This document shows, one piece after another, positions 1-7,923 of a stretch of 64,000 bases of DNA. The stretch is from the NCBI RefSeq assembly GCF_001954195.1, contig NZ_MBES01000021.1, forward strand, positions 1 through 64,000, given 5' to 3'. This DNA comes from Mycobacterium sp. IS-1264. Lineage in GTDB: Bacteria; Actinomycetota; Actinomycetes; Mycobacteriales; Mycobacteriaceae. The notes beneath the pieces were generated by a model that saw nothing but the letters and a program-made list of their open reading frames with translations, made no database searches and was not told the DNA's origin. Within the stretch, counting starts at the first letter, position 1. The number at the start of each line of letters is the position of its first letter. The translations under genes were made by a program, and so were the position numbers.

Positions 1-435
1 ATCGCCGATTCGGGACAGTTTGCGTTGCAGCAGTTCGATGAAGTTGGGCATCCACTCCGCACCCGACCGGGTCAGTACCGGCTCAACGGCCGGTGCCAGT
101 AGCAGCACGCGGCCGCGCACAGGGTCGTCGACCATCAGCTCGACGAATTGTTCGACGGCTTCCCTGGGGGTCTTCGCCGACGTGAGGGTGCTCATCGCCC
201 GCGTGCACACGTCGTCGTAGACCGCACGCACGAATTCGTCACGGTCGGAAAAGCTTTCGTAGAAATAGCGTTCGGTCAGCGCGGCCTTGCGGCACACCGC
301 ACGGACGGTCAGCGCGGGCCCGCGCTCGCCGCCCAGCAACTGCACCCCGGCGTCGATCAGGTTGTCTCGGCGCAGCGCCAGGCGACTCTCCAGGGGGACG
401 CCGGTCCAACGGCCCCGTCGTTGACTGGGCTCCAC
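1..435 (-). CDS. TetR-family transcriptional regulator, 3' end cut by window edge
   Basis: The frame is open from a GTG at 435, which has an AGGAG Shine-Dalgarno just upstream, to the left edge, giving 145 residues without a stop. The N-terminal third is a TetR helix-turn-helix (LTVRAVCRKAALTERYFYESFSDRDEF, broken here as LTVRAVCRKAALTER then YFYESFSDRDEF). The C-terminal ligand domain is incomplete. It is divergent from the DUF2236 oxygenase gene at 505, the arrangement of Rv0825c and Rv0826 in M. tuberculosis, so it probably controls that neighbour and itself. The ligand is unknown. Confidence 0.85.
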   Translation of the reverse strand, partial: MEPSQRRGRWTGVPLESRLALRRDNLIDAGVQLLGGERGPALTVRAVCRKAALTERYFYESFSDRDEFVRAVYDDVCTRAMSTLTSAKTPREAVEQFVELMVDDPVRGRVLLLAPAVEPVLTRSGAEWMPNFIELLQRKLSRIGD

Positions 436-454
436 CTCGCTCCTAAGCTGCAAA

Positions 455-474
455 CTGACAACGCATGTAGTCAG
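455..474. promoter_or_regulatory. Candidate operator in the TetR/oxygenase divergent promoter
   Basis: CTGAC and GTCAG form a 5-bp inverted repeat with a 10-bp spacer, centred in the 69-bp gap between the divergent starts at 435 and 505. The arms are short, so this is only a weak candidate for the TetR binding site. Confidence 0.25.
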
Positions 475-504
475 AATCTCGGATAGCTACCAGGGAATCC
501 AACA

Positions 505-1530
505 GTGACTCAACATACGTCCGCGGCGTGCCCGCTGACCAGCGCCGCAGCCTCGAGCGAGTTGGCTGGGGTGGCCGGCGGGTGTCCGGTCTCGCCGCTC
601 GGCTACGACGCCCCGCCCCGTCCGCTCGGACCCGATTCTCTGACCTGGCGGTACTTCGGGGATTGGCGCGGGATGCTGCAGGGGCCGTGGGCGGGATCGA
701 TGCAAAACATGCACCCGCAACTGGGCGCGGCCGTCATCGATCACTCGACGTTCTTCCGGGAACGGTGGCCCCGGCTGCTGCGGTCGTTGTACCCGATTGG
801 CGGCGTCGTTTTCGACGGGGAACGCGCCCCGGTCACCGGCGGCGAGGTGCGCGATTACCACACCAACATCAAGGGCGTCGATGATCAGGGCCGCCGCTAC
901 CACGCCCTGAACCCCGATGTCTTCTACTGGGCGCACGCCACCTTCTTTGTCGGCACTATTCATGTGGCCGAACGGTTTTGCGGCGGCTTGACCGAGGCGC
1001 AAAAGCGCCAGCTGTTCGACGAACACGTCGACTGGTATCGGATGTACGGCATGAGCATGCGGCCGGTGCCGGCGTCCTGGGAGGAATTCCAGAACTACTG
1101 GGACCACATGTGCCGCAACGTATTGGAGAACAACGAGGCAGCACGTGCCGTGCTCGATCTGACCGCGCTGCCCAAACCGCCTTTCGCCCAAGGGGTTCCG
1201 GATTGTCTGTGGGCCGCGCAACGCAAATTGCTGGGACCGTTCTTCGTCTGGCTCACCGTCGGCCTTTACGATCCGCCGGTGCGTGAGCTGATGGGCTATC
1301 ACTGGTCGCGCCGCAACGAATGGCTGCACCGTCGCTTCGGCGACCTCGTTCGCCTCGTATTCGCCTTCGTGCCAAGCCGATTCCGAAAGCATCCGCGGGC
1401 GCGCGCCGGCTGGGACCGAGCCGCGGGGAGAATCCCATCCGACACGCCATTGGTGCAGACTCCCGCGCGTAACCTGCCGCCCTTGGATGAGCGCGGCGAC
1501 CCAAAGCACTACTGCCCCAAGGTCTCCTGA
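505..1530 (+). CDS. Oxygenase MpaB-family (DUF2236) protein, Rv0826-like
   Basis: This 341-residue protein belongs to the DUF2236/MpaB family, which is related to the haem-binding latex-clearing proteins. Visible family features are the RYFGDWR and GSMQNMHP N-terminal stretch, the HTNIKG segment near residue 113 and the NPDVFYWAHATF block near residue 135. The start is GTG. Its 3' end overlaps the convergent kmtR gene by 22 nt. The position between a TetR gene and kmtR matches Rv0826. The substrate is unknown; haem binding and oxygenase activity are inferred from relatives only. Confidence 0.85.
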   Translation: MTQHTSAACPLTSAAASSELAGVAGGCPVSPLGYDAPPRPLGPDSLTWRYFGDWRGMLQGPWAGSMQNMHPQLGAAVIDHSTFFRERWPRLLRSLYPIGGVVFDGERAPVTGGEVRDYHTNIKGVDDQGRRYHALNPDVFYWAHATFFVGTIHVAERFCGGLTEAQKRQLFDEHVDWYRMYGMSMRPVPASWEEFQNYWDHMCRNVLENNEAARAVLDLTALPKPPFAQGVPDCLWAAQRKLLGPFFVWLTVGLYDPPVRELMGYHWSRRNEWLHRRFGDLVRLVFAFVPSRFRKHPRARAGWDRAAGRIPSDTPLVQTPARNLPPLDERGDPKHYCPKVS

Positions 1531-1907
1531 CCTAGCGGCGATTCGGCGACTGCCTTTAGTCCGCCGTCACCGCGGTGATGACGGGGGACCCCAGGACCGG
1601 CGTGCTCGGCGTTGAAGACGGCATCGATGACGAGCTGTCGGACGTGGTCGTTCTCCAGGCTGTAGAAGATGGTGGTGCCGTCTCGGCGGGTGCGGACGAG
1701 ACGTGCCATCCGCAGCTTCGCGAGGTGCTGGGAAACCGATGGCGCGGGCTTGGCCACATGCTCGGCGAGTTCGTTGACCGACATCTCGCGATGCGTCAGC
1801 GACCAGAGCACCTGCACGCGGGTGGCATCGGCCAGCATCCGGAAGACCTCGACCACCAGGCTGGCCTGGTCGTCGGGCAACCGGCCTTCCCCATTACCTG
1901 CATGCAT
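1509..1907 (-). CDS. kmtR: KmtR, ArsR/SmtB-family Ni/Co-sensing repressor
   Basis: The 132-residue protein is a winged-helix ArsR/SmtB repressor with recognition helix APSVSQHLAKLR near residues 55-66. It closely matches M. tuberculosis KmtR (Rv0827c). The ligands reported for that protein are all present at the same numbers: His88, Glu101, His102, His110 and His111. KmtR is known to derepress metal efflux when it binds nickel or cobalt. No efflux pump lies next to it here, so its main targets are probably elsewhere. The start is ATG at 1907. Confidence 0.94.
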   Translation of the reverse strand: MHAGNGEGRLPDDQASLVVEVFRMLADATRVQVLWSLTHREMSVNELAEHVAKPAPSVSQHLAKLRMARLVRTRRDGTTIFYSLENDHVRQLVIDAVFNAEHAGPGVPRHHRGDGGLKAVAESPLGQETLGQ

Positions 1908-2009
1908 ACGCAGATAGTAGCGGGAAAGGCCCCGCCAGTTCAGGCCACGGGAAGCACTCTGTGATACTAACTAGACTGTCTATATTTTTCGGTCGGGATG
2001 AGGGAACAC

Positions 2010-2909
2010 ATGGCGCGCACCGAGAGTGATCGCTGGGATCTCGCGACGAGTGTCGGGGCGACCGCGACCATGGTCGCCGCCCAGCGGGCGCTGTCTTCCG
2101 ACGCGAAGTACATCGATGACCCGTACGCGGCGCCGTTGGTGCGCGCGGTCGGAATCGATGTCTACGTCCGATTGGTCAACGGCCAGATTCCGGTCGGCGG
2201 GGATTCCGAATTCGATCCACAGCGCATGGCTCGGGGGATGGCTTGCCGCACCCGTTTCTACGACCAATTCTTTCTCGACGCCGCACGGGGTGGCGTTGGC
2301 CAGGCGGTGATCCTGGCGGCGGGTCTCGACGCGCGCGCCTACCGGCTGCCGTGGCCGGCGGGCACGGTGGTCTACGAGGTCGACATGCCCGAGGTGATCG
2401 AGTTCAAGACCCTGACGCTCGGCGATCTGGGCGCTGAGCCGAGCGCCGAGCGGCGCACCGTGGCCGTCGATCTGCGTGACGACTGGGCCGCCGCGCTGCA
2501 GGAGGCGGGCTTCGACCCGCAGGCCCCCGCGGCGTGGAGCGCCGAAGGTTTGCTGCTCTATTTGCCGGACGCGGCGCAGGATGCGCTGTTCGACAACGTC
2601 ACCGCGCTGAGTGCCCCGGGCAGTCGGCTCGCGTTTGAATTCGTGCCCGACACTGCGATTTTCGCCGACGAGCGGTGGCGCGCGCACCATGACCGGATGA
2701 GTGAACTGGGGTTCGAAATCGACTTCAACGATCTCGTCTATCACGGCTCGCGCAGCCACATCGTCGACCATCTGAATCAGCGCGGCTGGCAGACCTCCAC
2801 CCGCACGGTCGCGGAATTGCACGCGGCCAACGGTTTCACCTACCCGGACGACGACGTCGCGGCGGCGTTCGCCGATGTGACCTACACCAGCGCGGTGCTC
2901 GCACGCTGA
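2010..2909 (+). CDS. Class I SAM-dependent methyltransferase, Rv0830-like
   Basis: The 299-residue protein is of the mycobacterial leucine carboxyl methyltransferase-like family (PF04072, TIGR00027). It has the IDDPYA signature near residue 35, TRFYDQFF near 81 and the SAM-binding [11 protein letters not shown] at about 102-112. Family members commonly methylate small molecules or lipids, but no substrate is known for this one. I chose the ATG at 2010 rather than the in-frame ATG at 1998 because an AGGG lies at the right distance and the family N-terminus ([11 protein letters not shown]) then begins at residue 2. Confidence 0.9.
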   Translation: MARTESDRWDLATSVGATATMVAAQRALSSDAKYIDDPYAAPLVRAVGIDVYVRLVNGQIPVGGDSEFDPQRMARGMACRTRFYDQFFLDAARGGVGQAVILAAGLDARAYRLPWPAGTVVYEVDMPEVIEFKTLTLGDLGAEPSAERRTVAVDLRDDWAAALQEAGFDPQAPAAWSAEGLLLYLPDAAQDALFDNVTALSAPGSRLAFEFVPDTAIFADERWRAHHDRMSELGFEIDFNDLVYHGSRSHIVDHLNQRGWQTSTRTVAELHAANGFTYPDDDVAAAFADVTYTSAVLAR

Positions 2910-2912
2910 GTC

Positions 2913-3710
2913 CTACTGACGAAGCGGGTCGTCCTGTGGGCGGCCGATGAGCATGTCCTGAAACACGGCGCGGGCCGGTTCGTACAGGGTGCGGAACGTC
3001 TCGAGCACCGTTTCCCGGTCGTATTCGGGAATCGACCCGACCGGTGTCCAGAAGCTGTCGATGTCCAGCAGGAAAAACGGCCCGGGCTGGACCGGTATCG
3101 TCCGGCGCAGGTGGTAGTTCGGATCGAGCGCCTGACCCAGGCCCGGGCCATAGCGCACGATGATCGACTTGCCCGGTTGCGCCTCGCGATAGACCGCCGC
3201 ACCTTGCCACTCGGTCAGTGTCAGGCCGCCGGGTGCGATCTGCTGGGGCCCCAGCAGCGGCTCGGCGATCCCGCTGGCCCAGTCGATGCGACCATCCGCG
3301 CCCACCGGGACCCGGGCCTCCAGGACATACCGCAGACCGATGCGTTCCACTCCCACGATCGACGAGACCTGCGAGCGGGCGTCGATGACCCGCATCGCCA
3401 CGTCGACCAACGAATCGAAGTCGGTGTAAGCGGTCGTCTCCACGACGAGCGCCTGGGTTTTCAACGAAGCGGCGAGCGTGTTGTCGCGGTTGACGTAGCG
3501 GGCGAAGCGCTCCGCGGTCGGGGTCGGACTGCCACCGGCGCCCATCGCCCAAGCCATGTCCTGGCCCTGGCGTTCGATCGGCAGGTGTTCGAAGAGCAGG
3601 TTTTTCAGTTCTTTGCCCGACGATTCGGTGGGGGAATCCGTTGCTGGGTGACGGATTTCCAGCGTTACCAGGGCTACCGGGGCGTTGGGGTAGGCCGCGT
3701 CGCCGCTCAT
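2913..3710 (-). CDS. TIGR04255-family protein of unknown function, Rv0831c-like
   Basis: The 265-residue protein resembles M. tuberculosis Rv0831c. It has the family pattern of an N-terminal NAPVALVTLEIRHP strand, a central RIGLRYVLE segment and GPFFLLDIDSFW near residue 210, but no catalytic motif or membrane segment that I recognise. The ATG at 3710 places the conserved segment near the N-terminus; the open frame continues upstream to 3797 but that extension looks non-coding. It is convergent with the methyltransferase (3-nt gap) and precedes tRNA-Lys on the same strand. Confidence 0.85.
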   Translation of the reverse strand: MSGDAAYPNAPVALVTLEIRHPATDSPTESSGKELKNLLFEHLPIERQGQDMAWAMGAGGSPTPTAERFARYVNRDNTLAASLKTQALVVETTAYTDFDSLVDVAMRVIDARSQVSSIVGVERIGLRYVLEARVPVGADGRIDWASGIAEPLLGPQQIAPGGLTLTEWQGAAVYREAQPGKSIIVRYGPGLGQALDPNYHLRRTIPVQPGPFFLLDIDSFWTPVGSIPEYDRETVLETFRTLYEPARAVFQDMLIGRPQDDPLRQ

Positions 3711-3804
3711 CCTGCGAAGCATAGCCAAGGCGTTCGGCGGGCAGGCAGTGTCAGCCATCACCCGAAGCCAAAATGCTCGACCATCGGCCGAGGTCACGCC
3801 GCTT

Positions 3805-3880
3805 TGGTGCCCCCACTAGGACTCGAACCTAGGACCTGCGGATTAAAAGTCCGTAGCTCTACCAACTGAGCTATAGGGGC
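3805..3880 (-). tRNA. lysT: tRNA-Lys (TTT), CCA encoded
   Basis: On the minus strand a full cloverleaf reads GCCCCTA acceptor, GCTC D-stem, CTTTTAA anticodon loop (anticodon TTT) and CTAGG-TTCGAGT-CCTAG T-arm, closing with discriminator A and an encoded CCA. It lies head-to-head with the next tRNA genes, as lysT does in M. tuberculosis. Confidence 0.97.
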
Positions 3881-4015
3881 CGCGGAGATTCAGGATACTG
3901 GGTTGGAAACGGCGCCCGAACGGCGCTCGTTTGAGGATTCGGCACGCGGTAACCTAAGCTGACGTGGCTCCCAACGGTAACCACGTTGCGAGTACCCCGG
4001 AGTGATTCGGTTCTG

Positions 4016-4088
4016 GCCCCCATCGTCTAGTGGCCTAGGACGCCGCCCTTTCACGGCGGTAGCACGGGTTCGAATCCCGTTGGGGGTA
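4016..4088 (+). tRNA. gluT: tRNA-Glu (TTC)
   Basis: The cloverleaf has acceptor GCCCCCA, an anticodon loop CTTTCAC between CCGCC and GGCGG (anticodon TTC), and T-arm CGGGTTCGAATCCCG. The 3' end is GGGGGT plus A, with no encoded CCA. Confidence 0.96.
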
Positions 4089-4119
4089 CGCGCGACGCGG
4101 TGACGCGGAGCAGCAGCAA

Positions 4120-4196
4120 GGCCCTGTGGCGCAGTTGGTTAGCGCGCCGCCCTGTCACGGCGGAGGTCGCGGGTTCGAGTCCCGTCAGGGTCGCCA
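4120..4196 (+). tRNA. aspT: tRNA-Asp (GTC), CCA encoded
   Basis: Acceptor GGCCCTG pairs with CAGGGTC. The anticodon loop CTGTCAC gives anticodon GTC. The discriminator is G, as expected for tRNA-Asp, and is followed by an encoded CCA. It is 31 nt downstream of tRNA-Glu. Confidence 0.97.
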
Positions 4197-4222
4197 GCGC
4201 GGCGAGACACTCGCTGCCTTCC

Positions 4223-4299
4223 GGCCAGGTAGCTCAGTCGGTATGAGCGTCCGCCTGAAAAGCGGAAGGTCGGCGGTTCGATCCCGCCCCTGGCCACCA
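4223..4299 (+). tRNA. pheU: tRNA-Phe (GAA), CCA encoded
   Basis: Acceptor GGCCAGG pairs with CCTGGCC. The anticodon loop CTGAAAA gives anticodon GAA, the T-arm is GGCGG-TTCGATC-CCGCC, and CCA is encoded. Its end is 1 nt from the stop codon of the convergent TetR gene. The accessory gene block begins exactly here. Confidence 0.97.
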
Positions 4300-4300
4300 G

Positions 4301-4942
4301 CTATCGAACGAAAAGCCCTGTGCCGAAACCGGTTTCGGGTCGCCGGTCGCCGTAGACGTTTTCGTGGGCCTTGGTGAGCCAGTACACGGTGCGTTCGATC
4401 GTGGGCACGATGTCGGTGATCGCGATGGCGCCGGAGGCGAACTGGCCCAATGTTCCATACACGATGCCCGTCAGGATGACGCCCACGTCCTCGGCGAACC
4501 GGTCGTCGCAGTTGCTCAGCACGGCCAATGCGGCGGGCACGACGACGTCGAACCCATGCTGCGTGAGCGCGGCACCGCCCGGGCCGGCCTTGGCCCGCAC
4601 GTAGGCCTGCAGCATGTGTGGGTGCTTTTCCCAGGGTTCGAAGATCGTGCGGAAGATCCACATGAGGCCGTCATAGATCGATTCCTCCGACGACGGGGCG
4701 CGGTCGGAGGTTAAGGCGGCGTAGCGATGGGTGTCCATCCACCAGCGCAGGGCGGCGACGATGAGTTCGTCGCGCGTTGGGTAACGCTTGTAGATCGTGG
4801 TGAGCGACATGCGCGCTCGACGTGCGACTTCCCGCAGCTGGACCGCGTCATAGCCTTGCGTGTCGATCAGGTCGACCACGATGTCGATGAGGGGATCGGG
4901 CGCGACCTCCGACGCCGTTGCTGATGCCTGGCTGTCTCGCAT
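4301..4942 (-). CDS. TetR-family transcriptional regulator
   Basis: The protein is about 213 residues, with a helix-turn-helix near residues 30-65 (VQLREVARRARMSLTTIYKRYPT) and a longer C-terminal ligand domain. I favour the ATG at 4942; an in-frame GTG at 4960 would add six residues and abut an operator-like palindrome, so a leaderless GTG start cannot be excluded. It faces the SDR operon that starts at 5027 across two TAAC-N3-GTTA palindromes, so it probably represses that operon and itself. Its stop codon lies 1 nt from tRNA-Phe. Confidence 0.88.
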   Translation of the reverse strand: MRDSQASATASEVAPDPLIDIVVDLIDTQGYDAVQLREVARRARMSLTTIYKRYPTRDELIVAALRWWMDTHRYAALTSDRAPSSEESIYDGLMWIFRTIFEPWEKHPHMLQAYVRAKAGPGGAALTQHGFDVVVPAALAVLSNCDDRFAEDVGVILTGIVYGTLGQFASGAIAITDIVPTIERTVYWLTKAHENVYGDRRPETGFGTGLFVR

Positions 4943-4962
4943 TGCCGCTTTACCGACCACGA

Positions 4963-5002
4963 TAACGATGTTACTGTGCCAAGCAGAGTAACGCGGTTAC
5001 TC
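4963..5002. promoter_or_regulatory. Paired operators for the adjacent TetR regulator
   Basis: Two palindromes share the core TAAC-N3-GTTA. The first is TAAC-GAT-GTTA (4963-4973). The second is GAGTAAC-GCG-GTTACTC (4986-5002), with perfect 7-bp arms. Their centres are 26 bp apart and lie between the TetR start and the divergent SDR start. Confidence 0.6.
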
Positions 5003-5026
5003 CGAGGCGCGGCGAAGCGAGGGCTG

Positions 5027-5857
5027 GTGGGTGGTCTAGACGGCAGGGTGGCTTTCGTCACCGGGGTGGCGCGTGGGCAGGGCCGCAGTCATGCGGTGCG
5101 ACTGGGCCGGGACGGCGCCCACATCATTGGGATCGATATCTGCGCCGACATCCCGGCGAACGGGTATGCGATGGCCACCCGGGACGAGCTCGACGAAACG
5201 ATCGGGCTCGTGGAAGCCGTCGGCGGCAAGATGGTCGGCACGGTCGCCGATGTTCGCGATTTCCTGCAGGTGAAGATGGCGCTGGACGCCGGGGTCGAAC
5301 ATTTCGGCCGGCTCGACATCGTGTGTGCCAACGCGGGCATCGCGCCCGTGGCGTTTCGTCAGTTGACCATCGAGGAGGAGCTGGCGCAGTGGCGGGCGGC
5401 GATCGGGGTCAATCTCGACGGCTCCTATCACACCGCTTGGGCCGCGATCCCGCATCTGCTTGCCGGGCAACGCGGCGGGGCGATCGTGTTCACCAGTTCG
5501 ACGGCCGGGCTGCGCGGCTTCGGCGGTCTGCAGGGCGGCGGGCTGGGGTATGCCGCGTCCAAGCACGGGGTAGTGGGATTGATGCGTGTGCTGGCGAACA
5601 CGTTGGCGCCCTTCAGCATTCGGGTCAACACGGTTCATCCCACGGCGGTACGCACGATGATGGCCGTCAATCCGGCGATGACCGAATTCTTGGCGAGCTT
5701 CCCCGAAGGCGGTGCGCACCTGCAGAATCCGATGCCGGTCGAGATGCTCGAGCCGGAAGACATCAGCGCGGCGATCGCGTACCTCGTCTCCGACGAGGCC
5801 AAATACGTCACCGGGGTGACCTTCCCCGTGGACGCCGGGTTCTGCAACAAGCTATGA
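5027..5857 (+). CDS. Mycofactocin-type NAD-dependent SDR oxidoreductase
   Basis: The 276-residue short-chain dehydrogenase has the nucleotide motif TGVARGQG (residues 12-19), GIDIC after the second strand, NAG in the middle and an active-site YAASK. The GxxRGQGRSHA and VDIC-type signature and the helical insert before the third strand are typical of mycofactocin-coupled SDRs (TIGR03971), whose NAD is held tightly and reoxidised through mycofactocin. I chose GTG 5027 (GAGG upstream) because it puts the Rossmann fold at the usual place; GTG 4976 is the alternative. It overlaps the next SDR by ATGA. The substrate alcohol is unknown. Confidence 0.85.
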   Translation: MGGLDGRVAFVTGVARGQGRSHAVRLGRDGAHIIGIDICADIPANGYAMATRDELDETIGLVEAVGGKMVGTVADVRDFLQVKMALDAGVEHFGRLDIVCANAGIAPVAFRQLTIEEELAQWRAAIGVNLDGSYHTAWAAIPHLLAGQRGGAIVFTSSTAGLRGFGGLQGGGLGYAASKHGVVGLMRVLANTLAPFSIRVNTVHPTAVRTMMAVNPAMTEFLASFPEGGAHLQNPMPVEMLEPEDISAAIAYLVSDEAKYVTGVTFPVDAGFCNKL

Positions 5858-6675
5858 CCGCCGCCGTCACGCCGGGCCGGGTGGCCGGTAAGCGAGTTTT
5901 GATCACCGGCGCGGCCCGCGGGATGGGGCGCAGCCACGCGGTGCGGCTGGCCGAAGAGGGCGCCGACTGCCTGCTGGTCGACATCTGCGCTACTCCCGAC
6001 GGTTTGGAATATGCGTTATCGACTGAGGACGACCTGCGCCAGACGGCAAAACTCGTTGCCCAATTTGGCCGATCGGTAATCACGAAGGTCGTCGACGTGC
6101 GGGACGCCGCGGCGCTCAAGGCGGCCGTCGACGAGGGGGCAGCCGAACTCGGTGGGCTGGACGCCGCGGTGGCGAACGCCGGCGTGTTGACCGTGGGCAC
6201 CTGGGACACCACCACGGCCGAGCAGTGGCGGCTGGTGGTCGACATCAACCTCATCGGCGCCTGGAACACGTGCGCGGCGGCTCTGCCGCATCTGGTCGCC
6301 GCGGGTGGCGGCAGCTTGGTCAACATCAGTTCGTCGGCCGGCATCAAGGGAACCCCGCTGCACACGCCCTACACCGCCGCCAAGCACGGCATCGTCGGAA
6401 TGAGTCTGGCGTTGGCCAACGAGCTTGCAGCGCAGAGCATTCGGGTCAACACCGTGCATCCGACGGGTGTGCCCACCGGAATGGCGCCGCCGTCGATGCA
6501 CCGGCTCATCGTCGAACAGCGACCCGATCTGGGCCCGCTGTTCATGAACGCGCTACCGGTATTGATGACCGAAGCTATCGACGTCAGCAACGCGGTGTTG
6601 TTCCTCGTCTCCGACGAGGCCCGCCACGTGACGGGGTTACAGTTCACCGTTGATGCCGGCGTGACGATCAGATAG
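5854..6675 (+). CDS. Mycofactocin-type SDR oxidoreductase, second copy
   Basis: The 273-residue protein starts at an ATG that overlaps the previous stop (ATGA), so the two SDRs are translationally coupled. It has TGAARGMG near the N-terminus, VDIC, NAG and the active site YTAAK. It shares the same subfamily signature as its partner and ends in the usual VTGLQFTVDAG. Two adjacent paralogues suggest two successive or stereochemically different alcohol oxidations of one compound, controlled by the TetR gene at 4301. Confidence 0.87.
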   Translation: MTAAVTPGRVAGKRVLITGAARGMGRSHAVRLAEEGADCLLVDICATPDGLEYALSTEDDLRQTAKLVAQFGRSVITKVVDVRDAAALKAAVDEGAAELGGLDAAVANAGVLTVGTWDTTTAEQWRLVVDINLIGAWNTCAAALPHLVAAGGGSLVNISSSAGIKGTPLHTPYTAAKHGIVGMSLALANELAAQSIRVNTVHPTGVPTGMAPPSMHRLIVEQRPDLGPLFMNALPVLMTEAIDVSNAVLFLVSDEARHVTGLQFTVDAGVTIR

Positions 6676-6685
6676 CGGAACACAG

Positions 6686-7477
6686 ATGAGCAGCGAAAGT
6701 CACAGACGCGAGCGAGGATGCCGCGAATTCGCCGAGGTAATGACCGTCGATGCACCCGACGACACCAGCCCGGCGATCGCCGACGGGCTGATCGATTTCG
6801 TGTTCGCCGAGGTCTGGAGCCGCCCGGGTCTGAGTCGCCGCGACCGCCGATTCGTCACGCTGGCCTGCGTCGCCGGCGCCGACGTCACTTCCGCGCTGGA
6901 ACAGCACGTCTATGCCGCGCTGCGCACCGGCGATCTCACGATCACCGAAATGCGGGAAACAGTCCTGCATTTCGCGGTGTATGCGGGGTGGCCGAAAGCC
7001 TCGCAGTTCAACATGGTCGTTGATACGCAGTGGGAACGGATTGTGCGCGAGCGCGGCGAGGATCTCCCGTCGCCGCCACCGTTACTTCCGCTGGTTACCT
7101 CCAGCGACCCCGAGGCGCGCCTGGCCGGCGGCGAGGACGCGTTTCGCCAGATCAACTGCTTGCCGTTCGCACCGTCGCGGGACAACCCGTATTCGGGCGC
7201 GGGGATCCTCAATTTCGTCTTCGGGGAGATGTGGCTGCGGCCCGGCCTTGGCATGAAGGAGCGGCGCCTGATCACGTTGGCGTGTGTGGGTTTTCAGGAC
7301 GCCCAATACCCGATCATGTCGCATGTCTATGCCGCCTTGAAGAGCGGCGACGTTTCGTTCGGTGAGATGGACGAATTCGCATTGCATTTCGCCGCCTACT
7401 ACGGATGGCCGAAAGCTTCCTACCTGAGCCAGGTCATCGCCGAGCAGAAACAACGTGTCCTCGACGAGGCGCGCTAG
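6686..7477 (+). CDS. Tandem carboxymuconolactone-decarboxylase-like protein
   Basis: The 263-residue protein carries two copies of the CMD/AhpD-like fold. Each half repeats the pattern xVWSRPGLSRRDRRFVTLAC and HVYAALRTGD / HVYAALKSGD followed by LHFAxYxGWPKAS. The AhpD CxxC pair is absent, so a peroxidase role is unlikely; decarboxylase or isomerase-like chemistry is possible. It lies 10 nt after the SDR pair and is probably the last gene of that operon. The ATG at 6686 is used; an ATG at 6740 is possible. Confidence 0.82.
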   Translation: MSSESHRRERGCREFAEVMTVDAPDDTSPAIADGLIDFVFAEVWSRPGLSRRDRRFVTLACVAGADVTSALEQHVYAALRTGDLTITEMRETVLHFAVYAGWPKASQFNMVVDTQWERIVRERGEDLPSPPPLLPLVTSSDPEARLAGGEDAFRQINCLPFAPSRDNPYSGAGILNFVFGEMWLRPGLGMKERRLITLACVGFQDAQYPIMSHVYAALKSGDVSFGEMDEFALHFAAYYGWPKASYLSQVIAEQKQRVLDEAR

Positions 7478-7905
7478 TCTTCGGCCGCAAGGCCTTTCAC
7501 TTGCTGGTAATAGATGATCTTGCCGCCGCCGGCCCAACCGCCTTCGGGAATCTCGTGGATCAGCGTCCAGACGTGAAACGCCCGTGAACCCTGCGGATCG
7601 ATTCCCGCTGCGGCGCACACCGCGTCGTGCACGTCGGCGGCAAGCTGTTCCTTACGGTCTTGCGACAGCGCTCCCTCGAACACCGTCAGGTCGATCCTGA
7701 ATCGAGGTGTGCCGGGACCCCTGCCGCCCACCGACAGCTCGGCCGCGTCCACCGGATGCAGATACACCCACGTGTTGTCGCGCAGAAACGGGGTATCGGG
7801 GGCGCGTTCGGCGCGCAGCAGCACTGTCACCAAGTCGTCAGTCAGCCGGTTCAACGCCTCGTCGTCGAATGAGCCGCGGACAAACGTCAGGTCGATCATC
7901 GGCAT
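7474..7905 (-). CDS. Tautomerase-superfamily protein
   Basis: The 143-residue protein begins Met-Pro-Met-Ile-Asp-Leu. After removal of Met, the N-terminal Pro would be the catalytic base of the tautomerase superfamily (4-oxalocrotonate tautomerase and MIF-like folds). Two beta-alpha-beta units can be read, around residues 3-60 and 68-125. It overlaps the convergent CMD gene by 4 nt. It probably shares a transcript with the upstream F420-type gene (gap 18 nt). Enol-keto tautomerisation of a dicarbonyl or ring-cleavage product is a plausible role. Confidence 0.78.
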   Translation of the reverse strand: MPMIDLTFVRGSFDDEALNRLTDDLVTVLLRAERAPDTPFLRDNTWVYLHPVDAAELSVGGRGPGTPRFRIDLTVFEGALSQDRKEQLAADVHDAVCAAAGIDPQGSRAFHVWTLIHEIPEGGWAGGGKIIYYQQVKGLAAED

Positions 7906-7923
7906 CGCAAACCACCTCCGGGT

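Noticed and set aside
487..1509. Long minus-strand open frame (340 codons) opposite the DUF2236 gene
   Set aside because: It is antisense to a recognisable family protein, has low-complexity Arg/Gly/Pro-rich content, and shows no known domain.
4223..5002. tRNA-Phe 3' end as a phage or island attachment site
   Set aside because: No integrase and no direct repeat of the tRNA 3' end was seen further along the window.
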